Shown here: positions 17,077-33,324 of the stretch, in pieces
Layout: each line of letters begins with the position of its first letter
Position numbering within the stretch: the stretch's first letter is position 1
NCBI GenBank assembly: GCA_022844045.1
Contig: JALHMM010000018.1
Location: 18,292-82,291 of the forward strand
DNA from: Reyranellaceae bacterium
GTDB taxonomy: Bacteria; Pseudomonadota; Alphaproteobacteria; Reyranellales; Reyranellaceae
DNA length: 64,000 nt
Reading direction: 5' to 3'
The notes under the pieces: generated by a model
What the model saw: the letters and a program-made list of their open reading frames with translations, nothing else
Told to the model about the DNA's origin: nothing
The model's database searches: none
Position numbers and translations under genes: made by a program

Positions 17077-18516
17077 TCAATCGTGCGTTTCGCTATGGAC
17101 GGCTGGCGCGAGCCCGTACCTGCGCAGCTTGACATACAGGCTCTGGCGGCTGAGGCCGAGGATCTCGGCGGCCGACGCGCGGTTGTCGCGTGTCAGCTGC
17201 AGCGCCGCCTCGATCGCGAGACGCTCGATAAGATCAGTGGCCTCCTGGACGAGCTCTTTCAGCGACACGCGTCCGACCAACGCTGTCAGCTGTTCGACCG
17301 AATGTGGCAGCCCCCGGGGCATCGGTGGCTCTGGCTTCAGTCTTCCGCCGACGTTGCGGATCGTGAAGCCCAAGCGTTGCCCGTCTTCGTTCTTCACCAA
17401 GACCGCCGATATCTCGACATTCGACTGGACGCCGTGTTCGCCACGCAGCGTCGTCGCGAACAATCGTACGGTTCCCCTCTGTTTGAGGTTCAGTATCAGT
17501 ACGCCGAGATCGACGCCCGATCGGCCGAGCCAGCGTTCGATCGACTCCGAAACCGCCTGTTTCTCGTTGGCGAGCTGAGCCATCTCGAGAAAGGCCTCGT
17601 TGGCCGCCAGGATCCGGCCTTCTAGGTCGGTTACGACGAAACCGTCAGGCGCGCTCTCGACTAGCTTGACGAGCATCGCCTTGGTCGCCGACAGCGTCGA
17701 AGACGCATCGGCGTTTTGCGCCGCCTCGAGCCGCACGAGGAACAGCGAGGCTTTGTCCTGTCGGAACAGAGACGCCGAGACCATGACCTCGCCTTCGACG
17801 CCCTGGAGCTTCGCCTTGGTCGAATCCGTCCTCCCCGCGCCCCGCACGCCCGCGAGAAAACTCTGGATCGTTTGGGTGCTGTCTCGGTCGAATGCCGAGA
17901 TGAACGGACGGCCCACGAGGCGTTTTCCGATCGCGCCGAACAGATGGCTGGCGGCGGGGTTCGATTCGATGATCTTCAGAGTGGAGACGTCGACGATCAA
18001 CACGGGCTCGGAAGAGATCTGAAACAGGAGCCGATAGCGGGTCTCGACGTGACGGAGTCTGGAATAGTCGCGCTCCATCGATTGCTGTGCGTCCACAAGC
18101 TGCTGCTGCAAGGCGGAGACGGACCGCAAGTCCCGTCCGAAGACGACCAGAAGCCCTTGCTTGTCGACGCGAACCGCGCAGCACAACACCGGCAGGGGGG
18201 CCGCCTCTGCCGATCCGCGATAGTTTACGTGACGCCAACGCGGTGCCTGCCCCGAGGCCGCTTCCCGCAGGATCTGTTCAACCTTCCCTTGGCTATCGGA
18301 CGCTACGGTATCGACCCAGGTGCTGCCGGGCCACCTGGAGACCCCCGCGAAGCTATGCGCGAACTCGTCATTGTTGAACGCGATATCCCGGATAACGCCC
18401 GACTGGTCGACGACCATCGCGACGTCCGCCGCCGCCGCGACAATCGCCGCAACAGCATCCGCGTCGAGTTGGGCAAGAAACCTCTTCGGGGCCTTGAAAG
18501 CCTTCACGAGAGACAT
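17077..18516 (-). CDS. ppsR2: PpsR-type photosynthesis repressor, copy 2
   Basis: 479 aa from the ATG at 18516, which follows AAGAAGGA; a GTG at 18540 would add eight residues. Architecture as for ppsR1: N-terminal domain, linker, two PAS domains (SAPDGFVVTDLEGRILAANE in the last), then Fis-type HTH with ASAAEILGLSRQSLYVKL. The start MSLVKAF... and the position between aerR and bchG match the canonical repressor. Its only cysteines are an adjacent pair in the N-terminal domain (Cys112-Cys113); none lies in or near the HTH, unlike the redox cysteines reported for Rhodobacter CrtJ/PpsR. Likely acts at the bchC and bchF promoters seen here. Confidence 0.94.
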   Translation of the reverse strand: MSLVKAFKAPKRFLAQLDADAVAAIVAAAADVAMVVDQSGVIRDIAFNNDEFAHSFAGVSRWPGSTWVDTVASDSQGKVEQILREAASGQAPRWRHVNYRGSAEAAPLPVLCCAVRVDKQGLLVVFGRDLRSVSALQQQLVDAQQSMERDYSRLRHVETRYRLLFQISSEPVLIVDVSTLKIIESNPAASHLFGAIGKRLVGRPFISAFDRDSTQTIQSFLAGVRGAGRTDSTKAKLQGVEGEVMVSASLFRQDKASLFLVRLEAAQNADASSTLSATKAMLVKLVESAPDGFVVTDLEGRILAANEAFLEMAQLANEKQAVSESIERWLGRSGVDLGVLILNLKQRGTVRLFATTLRGEHGVQSNVEISAVLVKNEDGQRLGFTIRNVGGRLKPEPPMPRGLPHSVEQLTALVGRVSLKELVQEATDLIERLAIEAALQLTRDNRASAAEILGLSRQSLYVKLRRYGLAPAVHSETHD

Positions 18517-18628
18517 GATCCTTCTTCGCCAGAGCCGCACTCCTCCCGACTTTCCTTGTCCCGGTCCTTGTCACGCACCGGTTGTGTCGACTGGTATCTG
18601 TGTGGGTCGCTCGCCCGCCACGAACGGA

Positions 18629-19561
18629 TTAGGGTCGTTTTCGTCGTTGTAGTTCCATCAGGTTGTCGGCTTGAATTGCGGCGTCTCGTCCGTCGGTCGC
18701 CGACATGTCGGCTCCGACGGATGTGATGTTCTCGGGATGGTCGCGAAACGCGGGGCCGCTGACGATCACGCCGATCGTCCTGTTTCGCGACGCCCTGCGG
18801 ATCTGTCGGATTCCAGCCGCAAGATCGTCGAGATGCGACTCGAGAGTGAGCGAGATTTCGACGACGTCGAACCATTCGCGGCGGACGATACCCACGGTTT
18901 CGGCGCCCGATGCCGAGCAGCCCAGATAGGCGTCCCAGCCGTCCCGCCTGAGGAACTCGGCGGCCAGCACGAGTCCGAACGCACCGAAGATCAAATGCCC
19001 GAAACTGGCCTCTTCCCCGGGGGCCGGCACCAATAGCACGCGATGACCGTGCTCGCGGGGCTTGACCTCTCCACGAAACGCCAGGCCGAACTCGTGGAGG
19101 ATCTGCTGCAGTCGCAGAGTGCCGAGCGTTACAGCGACAAAGTCGCAAACGTCGTCCTTCCAGTAGTCCCCCATCCGCCGCGCCGCCGGCTCTATCAGAT
19201 CGAGATAAATCTGCTCCAGCGACAGGCCTTGTGAGCGCATCGTTTCGACCCGGCTACACGCCTCGGCAACGCTGCCGCCCAGAACCAGTCTTGCGAAGTC
19301 GTCGACCTCCGTGGTCGCGGCCTTCGCGTCGATGCTCGCTGGGGTCCTGACACTACGGATGGCTGAGACAAGCCGCGGGATGATCTCCAACTCGACCACG
19401 CTGGCCACATCGTGCGCCGGCTTAATGAGTCGCCGTTCCCGCTGTTTCCTCGGCGGCGAGTTCAGCCCGGCGATTCCCGCCTGGCTGTCATCTTGGCCGA
19501 GACCGGTCGACTCGAGTTCGAAGCCCCGCATCTCAAGTCGTTCTCTCAAATGACCTGTCAT
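18629..19561 (-). CDS. aerR: AerR/PpaA-type regulator with B12-binding-like domain
   Basis: 310 aa. The N-terminal third is variable; residues about 85-160 form the helical cap (SLEQIYLDLIEPAARRMGDYW) and about 165-290 the Rossmann-like SCHIC/B12-binding fold (HRVLLVPAPGEEASFGHLI...). PpaA/AerR proteins are antirepressors of PpsR/CrtJ that sense cobalamin and light. The classical DxHxxG cobalamin motif is not visible; the equivalent stretch reads PGEEASFGH. The gene is divergent from bchF and directly upstream of ppsR2, its usual neighbour. Confidence 0.88.
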   Translation of the reverse strand: MTGHLRERLEMRGFELESTGLGQDDSQAGIAGLNSPPRKQRERRLIKPAHDVASVVELEIIPRLVSAIRSVRTPASIDAKAATTEVDDFARLVLGGSVAEACSRVETMRSQGLSLEQIYLDLIEPAARRMGDYWKDDVCDFVAVTLGTLRLQQILHEFGLAFRGEVKPREHGHRVLLVPAPGEEASFGHLIFGAFGLVLAAEFLRRDGWDAYLGCSASGAETVGIVRREWFDVVEISLTLESHLDDLAAGIRQIRRASRNRTIGVIVSGPAFRDHPENITSVGADMSATDGRDAAIQADNLMELQRRKRP

Positions 19562-19619
19562 GGACTGCTCCCTCCCAGAAGGCTAAATCCACTTCCATGT
19601 GATCGTCAACTGAAGTTTA

Positions 19620-19690
19620 CGTTGATCTAGGTTGACACTCCTCGAACAGCGACCTAGGCTTTCTATCAACGAAGGCATTCGCGTCAGGAG
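19620..19690 (+). promoter_or_regulatory. bchF promoter, PpsR-like box and ribosome-binding site
   Basis: TTGACA (19632-19637), 17-bp spacer, TAGGCT (19655-19660) is a good sigma70 promoter. The TTGACA also closes a near-consensus PpsR box CGT-N12-ACA (19620-19637), the same overlap as at bchC. AGGAG (19686-19690) sits 7 bp before the ATG at 19698, which supports that start for bchF. Confidence 0.6.
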
Positions 19691-19697
19691 TTGCGCA

Positions 19698-21709
<2,012 letters not shown>

Positions 21710-21711
21710 CG

Positions 21712-23257
21712 ATGCAGCTGACGGTCTGGACATACGAGGCTCCTCCCCATGTCGGTGCGATGCGAATCGCCACGGCGATGCGCGGCGTCCACTACGTTCT
21801 GCACGCGCCGCAAGGCGATACGTACGCCGATCTCCTGTTCACGATGATCGAACGTCGTGACCGCAGGCCGCCCGTCACCTACACGACGTTCCAGGCTCGC
21901 GATCTCGGTGGCGACACCGCCACGCTGTTCAAGGATTCAGTGAGCGACGCCTTCGAGCGCTTCCGTCCGGAGCTCATGCTGGTTGGCGCGTCGTGCACCG
22001 CCGAACTCATCCAGGACGATCCAGGTGGCCTGGCGCGCGCCGTCGGCCTGCCGATCCCGGTCATTCCGCTCGAGTTGCCGGCGTATCAGAAGAAGGAGAA
22101 CTGGGGCGCGTCCGAGACGTTCTATCGGATCGCCCGCGCGCTCGTCCGCCCGCCCGAGGCGGGCGCCGGCGCGAACCGGCGAACGGCTGGCGCGAAGCCG
22201 CTCTGCAATCTGCTCGGGCCGACCGCGTTGGGCTTCAGGCATCGCGACGACGTTCGCGAAATCACCGGGTTGTTGGAGCGCCTGGGCGTTGGCGTCAACG
22301 TCGTGGCGCCGCTCGGGGCGAGCCCCTCGGATATCGCCCGTCTTGCCGACGCCGACTTCAATGTCGTGCTCTACCCCGAGATCGCGATGGCGGTCGCGTC
22401 CTGGCTCGAGAAATCGTTCGGCATGCCCACCGTGAAGACGGTACCGATCGGCGACGGCGCGACACGGGAGTTCATCGCGGAGGTCGCAGCCCTGATTGGC
22501 CACGATCCGACATCGGTGCTCGAAGACTCCGGCTCGCGTTCGCCATGGTACTCGAAGTCCGTCGACTCAACCTACCTCACCGGCAAACGCGTCTTCATCT
22601 TCGGCGACGCCACGCACGCCGTGGCCGCGGCCCGCGTGGCGACGCGTGAGCTCGGTTTCTCCGTGGTCGGCCTGGGGACATACAGCAGGGAGTTCGCGCG
22701 CGAGGTTCGCGCGGCAGCGGACGAGCTCGGTCTCGAGGCGCTGATCACCGACGACTACCTGGAGGTCGAGGCTCGCGTCGCTGAACTGCGTCCCGAGTTG
22801 GTTCTGGGCACCCAGATGGAGCGGCACATCGCCAAGCGCCTCGGTATCCCCTGCGCAGTCATTTCGTCGCCGGTACACGTTCAGGACTTTCCCGCCCGCT
22901 ACTCGCCGCAGATGGGCTTCGAGGGCGCCAACGTGATCTTCGACGCCTGGATCCATCCGTTGATGATGGGCCTCGAGGAGCATCTGCTGACGATGTTCCG
23001 CGAAGACTTCGAGTTCCACGACGGCGCCGCGCCCTCGCATCTGGGGTCGGAACATGGCGACCTGACCGAGGCGCGGGAACCCGAAGCGGTGACGCCGGTC
23101 GCCCCGACCGGTCTCGGGCAAGCCCTTCCCTGGACATCCGAGGCGGAACGAGAGCTGAAGAAGATCCCGTTCTTCGTACGGGGCAAGGCGCGGCGAAACA
23201 CCGAACGCTTTGCCGGCGAACGTGGCGTGGCAACCATCACGATCGAGACCTTGTACG

Positions 23258-23283
<26 letters not shown>
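21712..23283 (+). CDS. bchB: Light-independent protochlorophyllide reductase subunit BchB
   Basis: 523 aa from the ATG at 21712 ([20 protein letters not shown]), the family's invariant start; the track start inside bchN is rejected. NifK-like DPOR subunit. Asp36 in [12 protein letters not shown] is the aspartate known to ligate the [4Fe-4S] cluster together with three BchN cysteines. The C-terminal region near [18 protein letters not shown] is the small helical PCP_red domain. The last 26 bp overlap the start of bchH. Confidence 0.97.
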
Positions 23284-27881
<4,598 letters not shown>

Positions 27882-27882
<1 letters not shown>

Positions 27883-28583
27883 TGGATTCCGCATCCTACA
27901 CCGAGCGTCGTAGTCAGATCGAAGCCTACTTCGATCGCACCGCCGTCGACGCCTGGTCGAGGCTGACGTCGGATGCGCCGGTCGGACGGATTCGCGCCAC
28001 GGTCAGGGCTGGGCGTGACCGGATGCGCGCCACGATTCTCGAATGGCTGCCCGTCGATCTGCGCGGCAGACGGGTACTCGACGCCGGGTGCGGTACGGGG
28101 GCGCTGGCGGTCGAATTGGCGCGGCGGGGGGCCGAGGTCGTCGCGGTAGACCTGTCGCCGACTCTGGTCGGTTTGGCGCAGGAGCGCATGATGCCAGGTC
28201 CGATGGCCGGGTCCGTCCGCTTCGCCGTGGGTGACATGCTGGGCACGTCGCTCGGACGCTTCGACCACGTCGTCGCCATGGACTCGCTGATACACTATCG
28301 TGCCGATGACATGGTGCGCGCGATCGGCAGTCTGGCGCAGCGCACCGATCGCTCCCTGATCTTCACCTTCGCGCCGCGGACCCCCGCGCTTGCCTTGATG
28401 CACGCTGTCGGTCGCTGCTTTCCGCGCGGCGATCGCGCGCCCGCGATCGAACCGATTGCCGCCGGAGTGATCCACCGACGTATCGGTGACGACTCGGCGG
28501 TGGGCTCGTGGCGGGCCGCGCGGACGCAGCGGATCGCCAGCGGTTTCTATACCTCCCAAGCCATGGAGGTTCTGCCGGCATGA
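27882..28583 (+). CDS. bchM: Mg-protoporphyrin IX O-methyltransferase BchM
   Basis: 233 aa from the ATG at 27882, overlapping the bchL stop by one base; the track start (27807) is within bchL. SAM-binding motif RVLDAGCGTGALAVELA, then VVAVDLSPTLVGLA. It methylates the ring C propionate of Mg-protoporphyrin, the substrate of AcsF encoded nearby. Family N-terminus YFDRTAVDAWSRLTSD is visible. Overlaps lhaA by 4 bp. Confidence 0.96.
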
Positions 28584-30016
28584 CTCAGATCAACCAGAGG
28601 ATGGCTCGGATATGGATCGCGCTCGGGCCGCGATTCCTTCCGTTCGCCGATGCGGCGACGGTCGAGCTGCCCCTTGGGCGACTGGTGCGCTTGTCGTTGT
28701 TCCAGGTGTCGGTCGGCATGGCGGTGGTGCTGCTCAACGGCACACTGAACCGGGTCATGATCGTCGAGCTTCAGGTGCCGACCTGGCTCGTGGCGCTGAT
28801 GATCTCTCTGCCGCTGATGTTCGCACCGCTGCGGGCACTTGTGGGCTTCCGGTCGGACACGCATCGCTCTTTCCTCGGTTGGCGGCGCGTGCCCTACATC
28901 TGGCTGGGCACCATGCTGCAGTTCGGTGGCTTCGCCATCATGCCGTTCGCGCTGCTGGTCCTGTCTGGTGACACCCACGGTCCGGCGTGGATCGGGCAGG
29001 CGGGCGCCGCGCTGGCGTTTCTCCTCGTCGGCGCGGGGCTGCATACGACGCAGACGGCCGGATTGGCGCTGGCGACTGATCTCGCACCGGATGAATCGCG
29101 TCCGCGCGTCGTGGCGTTCCTTTATGTCCTGTCGCTGGTCGGCATGGTCGGCAGCTCTCTGGCGTTCAGCGCGGCGCTTGCGGACTTCGACCAGATTCGG
29201 CTGATCCAGGTCATCCAGGGCGCCGCGCTGATCACCTTCGTGCTCAATGCGATCGCGCTCTGGAAGCAGGAACCCAGAAGGCCGTCGGTCACCTTGCCGG
29301 ATCGCGAGCGTCCAGCTTTCCGCGATGCGTTGAAGTCGCTACGTGCCAAAGGGCTTTCGGCGCGCTCGTTGGTTGCCGTCGGGCTGGGGACGGCCGCGTT
29401 CAGCATGCAGGATATCCTTCTCGAGCCCTACGGGGGCGAGGTCCTCAAGATGTCGGTCGGCGAGACCACAGCACTCACGGCGTTCCTTGCAGCTGGAACC
29501 TTGGCTGGCCTCGCATTGGCGTCGAGGCTGCTTGCGCGCGGTATCGGCGCCTATCGGCTGGCAGGCTACGGCGCGGTCTTGGGCATCGTCGCGTTCTCGT
29601 TGGTGATATTCGCCGCGCCACTCGGGTCCTTGCTCCTGTTTCTGCTCGGCACGACGCTCATCGGCTTCAGTGGTGGCCTCTTCGCGGTCGGGACCCTGAC
29701 AGCGGTCATGGACTTGGCGCGCGACGGTCAGGGCGGGCTGATCCTCGGCGCCTGGGGTGCCGTCCAGGCGTCGGCGGCCGGCATTGGAATCGCCTTGGGT
29801 GGCCTCGTGCGCGATGTGATTTCCGCTCTCGCCGCGAACGGTACGCTTGGTCCGGCGATGGCTGGCCCGTCAGTCGGCTACAGCGTCGTCTACCATATTG
29901 AGATTGCTCTCTTGTTCTGCGCTCTCGTCGCGCTGGGTCCGCTCGCCAGCCGCCGGAACCGGGAGCGGCGGCAAGGTGGTTCATCCAGGTTCGGCCTCGC
30001 CGAGATGCCTGGCTAG
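28580..30016 (+). CDS. lhaA: LH1 assembly protein LhaA (PucC family)
   Basis: 478 aa, about 12 membrane helices, BCD/PucC family of the major facilitator superfamily. Signature LNRVMIVELQVPTWLVALMI, FRSDTHRSFLGWRRVPYIWLG, and MQDILLEPYGGEVL. The position between bchM and puhA is that of lhaA in purple bacteria, where it supports LH1 assembly by handling bacteriochlorophyll. Start chosen at 28580 because of the ATGA overlap. Confidence 0.94.
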   Translation: MTQINQRMARIWIALGPRFLPFADAATVELPLGRLVRLSLFQVSVGMAVVLLNGTLNRVMIVELQVPTWLVALMISLPLMFAPLRALVGFRSDTHRSFLGWRRVPYIWLGTMLQFGGFAIMPFALLVLSGDTHGPAWIGQAGAALAFLLVGAGLHTTQTAGLALATDLAPDESRPRVVAFLYVLSLVGMVGSSLAFSAALADFDQIRLIQVIQGAALITFVLNAIALWKQEPRRPSVTLPDRERPAFRDALKSLRAKGLSARSLVAVGLGTAAFSMQDILLEPYGGEVLKMSVGETTALTAFLAAGTLAGLALASRLLARGIGAYRLAGYGAVLGIVAFSLVIFAAPLGSLLLFLLGTTLIGFSGGLFAVGTLTAVMDLARDGQGGLILGAWGAVQASAAGIGIALGGLVRDVISALAANGTLGPAMAGPSVGYSVVYHIEIALLFCALVALGPLASRRNRERRQGGSSRFGLAEMPG

Positions 30017-30043
30017 CTTCAATCCGTCGGGAGGTCTTCCGTC

Positions 30044-30805
30044 ATGCAAGGCTCCATCATCGGCTCCATCGACCTCACATTGGTCACCCTTTACATGTTC
30101 TGGCTATTCCTCGCCGGTCTCATCTTCTATCTGCGCCGTGAGGACAAACGCGAAGGATACCCGCTGGAGTCCGATCGCTCCGGCCTTATCACGGTGCAGG
30201 GATTTCCGGCGATGCCGGCGCCCAAGACGTTCCTCCTGCCCCATGGCGGCAGCACCAGCGCGCCCAGCGGCAAGGTCGATGACCGAGAGATCCTCGCGAC
30301 CCCGATCGGTCAATGGCCTGGGGCACCTCTCGAACCGACCGGCAATCCGATGGTCGATGGAGTCGGGCCCGCCGCCTATGCCGCGCGCGCCGACGTGCCC
30401 GAGCTAACGATCGATGGCCATCCGAGCGTCGTGCCGACGCGGGTGGCGAGCGACCACGTCGCCGCGCGCCCTGACGATAGCCCTGTTGGCATGGATGTGC
30501 TCGGAGCCGACGGCGTGGTGGCCGGCACCGTGCGAGATGTATGGGTCGATCGAACCGAACCTCAGATTCGCTACCTTGAGGTCGAGATCGCCGGCCCGCG
30601 CAATGTCCTTCTCCCGATGACGCTTGCGCGCATCAATGGCCGTCGACAGGTGACCGTGAAGTCGATCCTCGCGGCGCAGTTCGCCGACGTGCCCGGGCTG
30701 AAAAACCCCGACCTGGTCACCAAGCGTGAGGAGGATCGCATCAGCGCCTACTATGCGAGCGGCAATCTGTACGCCACTCCGTCCAGGCTGGGGCCACTCC
30801 TATGA
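30044..30805 (+). CDS. puhA: Photosynthetic reaction centre H subunit PuhA
   Basis: 253 aa. One N-terminal membrane helix (DLTLVTLYMFWLFLAGLIFYL) followed by REDKREGYPLESDRSG and a soluble PRC-barrel domain, where GVVAGTVRDVWVDRTEPQIRYLEVE is the family core. Caps the L/M dimer on the cytoplasmic side and guides protons to QB. GGGAGG precedes the ATG by 8 bp. Overlaps puhB by 4 bp. Confidence 0.98.
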   Translation: MQGSIIGSIDLTLVTLYMFWLFLAGLIFYLRREDKREGYPLESDRSGLITVQGFPAMPAPKTFLLPHGGSTSAPSGKVDDREILATPIGQWPGAPLEPTGNPMVDGVGPAAYAARADVPELTIDGHPSVVPTRVASDHVAARPDDSPVGMDVLGADGVVAGTVRDVWVDRTEPQIRYLEVEIAGPRNVLLPMTLARINGRRQVTVKSILAAQFADVPGLKNPDLVTKREEDRISAYYASGNLYATPSRLGPLL

Positions 30806-31470
30806 GCGGCGACTACGACTTCGAGCCCGTCCGGGGGTTGCCGGAGCACCTGCCCGCGGGCGAGACGTTGATTTGGCAGGGTGGCCCCGACTGGCGGTCG
30901 CTGGCGGTTCGCGCCTTTCACCTCAAGAAGGTCGTCCTGTACTTCGGCCTTCTTGCCATCTGGTCGATTGTCTCGGCATGGGCCGACGATCGGAAGCTCG
31001 GTGAGGCGTTGGTCGGCGCGGCCTGGATCCTGCCGGTGACGCTGGCCGCCGTCGTACCGCTTGCCTTGCTGGCTTGGCTCATCGCGCGCACAACGGTCTA
31101 TTCGATCACCAGCAAGCGCGTCGTGATGCGGATTGGCGTTGCGCTGCCGATCACGATCAACATTCCCTTCAAGGCGATCGAGTCGATCGGGATGCGGCGG
31201 CATCACGACGGATCCGGTGACCTCCCGGCTTCGATCATGAAGGGCTACAAACTGGCATTTCTGGTGCTCTGGCCACATGTGCGGCCGTGGCATATCCGAC
31301 ATCCTCAGCCGATGCTGCGGTGCGTACCCGACTGTGAGCGGGTCGCGGGTATCCTGGCGCAAGCCATTTCGGGCGATGCTGCCCAGGCTCGGCAGCCGAT
31401 AACAGACGCGGCGCGCGAACCGGATCGACGGCCCACGCCGGTCGTGCCGGCCTCGGCGGCTGCTGCGTGA
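30802..31470 (+). CDS. puhB: Photosynthetic complex assembly protein PuhB
   Basis: 222 aa. N-terminal GLPEHLPAGETLIWQGGPDWRSLA is the PuhB signature, followed by membrane helices and a bacterial PH-like segment around TSKRVVMRIGVALPITINIPF. In Rhodobacter it acts as an RC assembly factor. It sits directly after puhA with start/stop overlap and before puhC. Confidence 0.95.
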   Translation: MSGDYDFEPVRGLPEHLPAGETLIWQGGPDWRSLAVRAFHLKKVVLYFGLLAIWSIVSAWADDRKLGEALVGAAWILPVTLAAVVPLALLAWLIARTTVYSITSKRVVMRIGVALPITINIPFKAIESIGMRRHHDGSGDLPASIMKGYKLAFLVLWPHVRPWHIRHPQPMLRCVPDCERVAGILAQAISGDAAQARQPITDAAREPDRRPTPVVPASAAAA

Positions 31471-31483
31471 GGAGGGCCCAGTC

Positions 31484-31945
31484 ATGAGCCATTCCCACAC
31501 TGTCAGGCCCATCCCCCGTGGCATTCTGATCGGCGCCGGGGTCATGATCGCGGTCTCGATCGCCCTTGCCGGTGTGGCTCGTATGACGGGCGTGGGCACG
31601 GTGCGCGTCGTCAGCGATGCCGCCGTCGTCGAAAGCCGGGATCTGCGCTTCACCGACCGGCGCGACGGCTCGATCGTCATACTCGACGTGGCCACCGAAG
31701 AGGTCGTGTCGGTGGTCGCGCCGGCCACCAACGGTTTCATCCGTGGCGCGCTGCGAGGCCTTGCGCGTGAGCGGCGGCAGCAAGGCGTCGGTGCGGGCCC
31801 GGCCTTCCGGTTGGCCCGGTGGGCCGACGGACGGCTGACCATCGAGGATCCGGTGACCAGTCGGGTCATCGACCTGACAGCCTTCGGTCCGACGAACACC
31901 GCGGCGTTCGCGGCTCTTCTGGCGAGCAAGGGAACGACACGATGA
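31484..31945 (+). CDS. puhC: Photosynthetic complex assembly protein PuhC
   Basis: 153 aa. One N-terminal membrane anchor (IPRGILIGAGVMIAVSIALAG) and a periplasmic domain with RDLRFTDRRDGSIVILDV and GFIRGALRGLARERR, as in the PuhC family. Needed for normal LH1-RC organisation in Rhodobacter. GGAGGG lies 7 bp before the ATG. Its stop overlaps the next small gene (ATGA). Confidence 0.93.
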   Translation: MSHSHTVRPIPRGILIGAGVMIAVSIALAGVARMTGVGTVRVVSDAAVVESRDLRFTDRRDGSIVILDVATEEVVSVVAPATNGFIRGALRGLARERRQQGVGAGPAFRLARWADGRLTIEDPVTSRVIDLTAFGPTNTAAFAALLASKGTTR

Positions 31946-32247
31946 TCGGTGGCTTCCTCTACGCGCGCCGCACGCTCGATGTCGGCTGCACCATCGATAT
32001 CGAGCATACGGCCGACAGCCTGCACGCCCACGTCGATCTCGACGGCGAGCCGGACATTGGCCCGGGCGATCAGGTGGTTATTCATGCGGCGCCAATGAAG
32101 GTGGCCCATGGTGAGCGGATGGTCGTGAGACGCGTCGCCACCATCGCGCGCTCGTCGTGGATCGAGCGCCTGTGGGTCCGTTCGATCGCCTATCGCGGGC
32201 TGACCGACCTCTATGAAATTGGCTTCTCGATCGGGAGGCACCGATGA
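31942..32247 (+). CDS. Conserved PGC-linked protein between puhC and acsF
   Basis: 101 aa from the ATG at 31942; the longer track ORF starts inside puhC. Soluble, no membrane helix or signal. It reads as a small beta-rich domain ([20 protein letters not shown], then [12 protein letters not shown]) with a basic C-terminus. A small unnamed ORF of this size between puhC and acsF is a common feature of alphaproteobacterial PGCs as I recall them; its function is not known to me. 4-bp overlaps on both sides imply coordinated synthesis with puhC and acsF. Confidence 0.8.
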   Translation: MIGGFLYARRTLDVGCTIDIEHTADSLHAHVDLDGEPDIGPGDQVVIHAAPMKVAHGERMVVRRVATIARSSWIERLWVRSIAYRGLTDLYEIGFSIGRHR

Positions 32248-33308
32248 CCGCCATGCTCCGCGAGTCCGTTTCCAACGCCACGACCGAGTTGGCGCGGCAG
32301 GACACCGTTCTCAGTCCACGGTTCTATACGACCGATTTCAAGGAGCTCGATCGCACCGATGTCGGTCCCGTGCGGCGCGAGTGGGATGAACTCCTTGCCG
32401 AGATGCGCCGCGACCCCAACAAGTCGCACTTTGTTCGAAACGAGAATTTCGACCTGGATCTGTCGCGGCTGCCAAACGACCTTCGTGAGGAGTTCATCGA
32501 ATTTCTTGTGAGTTCGGTCACGGCGGAATTCTCGGGCTGCATTCTGTATGCCGAGATCAAGAAGCGATCGACCAATCCAGATGTCCGCGAGCTCTTCAGC
32601 TACATGAGTCGCGACGAGGCGCGGCATGCCGGCTTCATCAACGAGTCGCTCAAGGATTTCGGGATCGGCGTCGACCTCGGCTTCCTGACGCGGGTGAAGA
32701 AGTACACCTACTTCAAGCCGAAGTTCATCTACTACGCGACCTACCTGTCGGAGAAGATCGGCTACGCGAGATACATCACGATCTTCCGGCAGTTCGAACG
32801 CCATCCCGAGCGCCGCTTTCATCCGATTTTCAAGTGGTTCGACAAGTGGTGCAACGACGAGTTCCGCCATGGCGAGGCTTTCGCGCTCCTGATGCGCGCG
32901 AACCCGAGCCTTCTCTCCGGCGTCAACAGGCTCTGGATCCGCTTCTTCGTGCTCGCCGTGTTCGCCACAATGTATGTCCGTGACCACTCTCGGCCGCTGT
33001 TTCACTCGGCGCTGGGGATGGATCCGACCGACTACGATTTCGAGGTGTTCCGCATCACCTCCGAGATCTCCCGGCAGGTCTTCCCGGTGACACTTGATCT
33101 CGACAACCCGGCGTTTCGCGCTGGCCTCGATCGTCTCTGGCGGCTGTCCGAGGCGATCTCGGCGGCGCGCGCGGAGGGTGGGCTCGCGGGTCGCGCCAAG
33201 CGCCTGGCGCTGACAGCGGCGGTCGCGGCGACGTTCGTCAGACTCTACCTTCTACCCGCCAAGCGACATCCCTTGCCGGAGCAGGTCCGCCTGCAACCGG
33301 CCTGGTAG
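32244..33308 (+). CDS. acsF: Oxygen-dependent Mg-protoporphyrin IX monomethyl ester cyclase AcsF
   Basis: 354 aa. Di-iron oxidative cyclase that forms ring E using O2, the aerobic alternative to BchE. Carboxylate/histidine di-iron motifs are visible: [24 protein letters not shown] and [13 protein letters not shown]. Its presence shows bacteriochlorophyll can be made in air; bchE is not in this window but could lie elsewhere. Overlaps the preceding small ORF by 4 bp and is followed by puhE. Confidence 0.97.
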   Translation: MTAMLRESVSNATTELARQDTVLSPRFYTTDFKELDRTDVGPVRREWDELLAEMRRDPNKSHFVRNENFDLDLSRLPNDLREEFIEFLVSSVTAEFSGCILYAEIKKRSTNPDVRELFSYMSRDEARHAGFINESLKDFGIGVDLGFLTRVKKYTYFKPKFIYYATYLSEKIGYARYITIFRQFERHPERRFHPIFKWFDKWCNDEFRHGEAFALLMRANPSLLSGVNRLWIRFFVLAVFATMYVRDHSRPLFHSALGMDPTDYDFEVFRITSEISRQVFPVTLDLDNPAFRAGLDRLWRLSEAISAARAEGGLAGRAKRLALTAAVAATFVRLYLLPAKRHPLPEQVRLQPAW

Positions 33309-33324
33309 CGGGGTATCGGCGTCC

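Noticed and set aside
19598-19615. TGT-N12-AAG upstream of bchF as a PpsR box
   Set aside because: The right half-site is wrong; the CGT-N12-ACA at 19620-19637 over the -35 is the better candidate.
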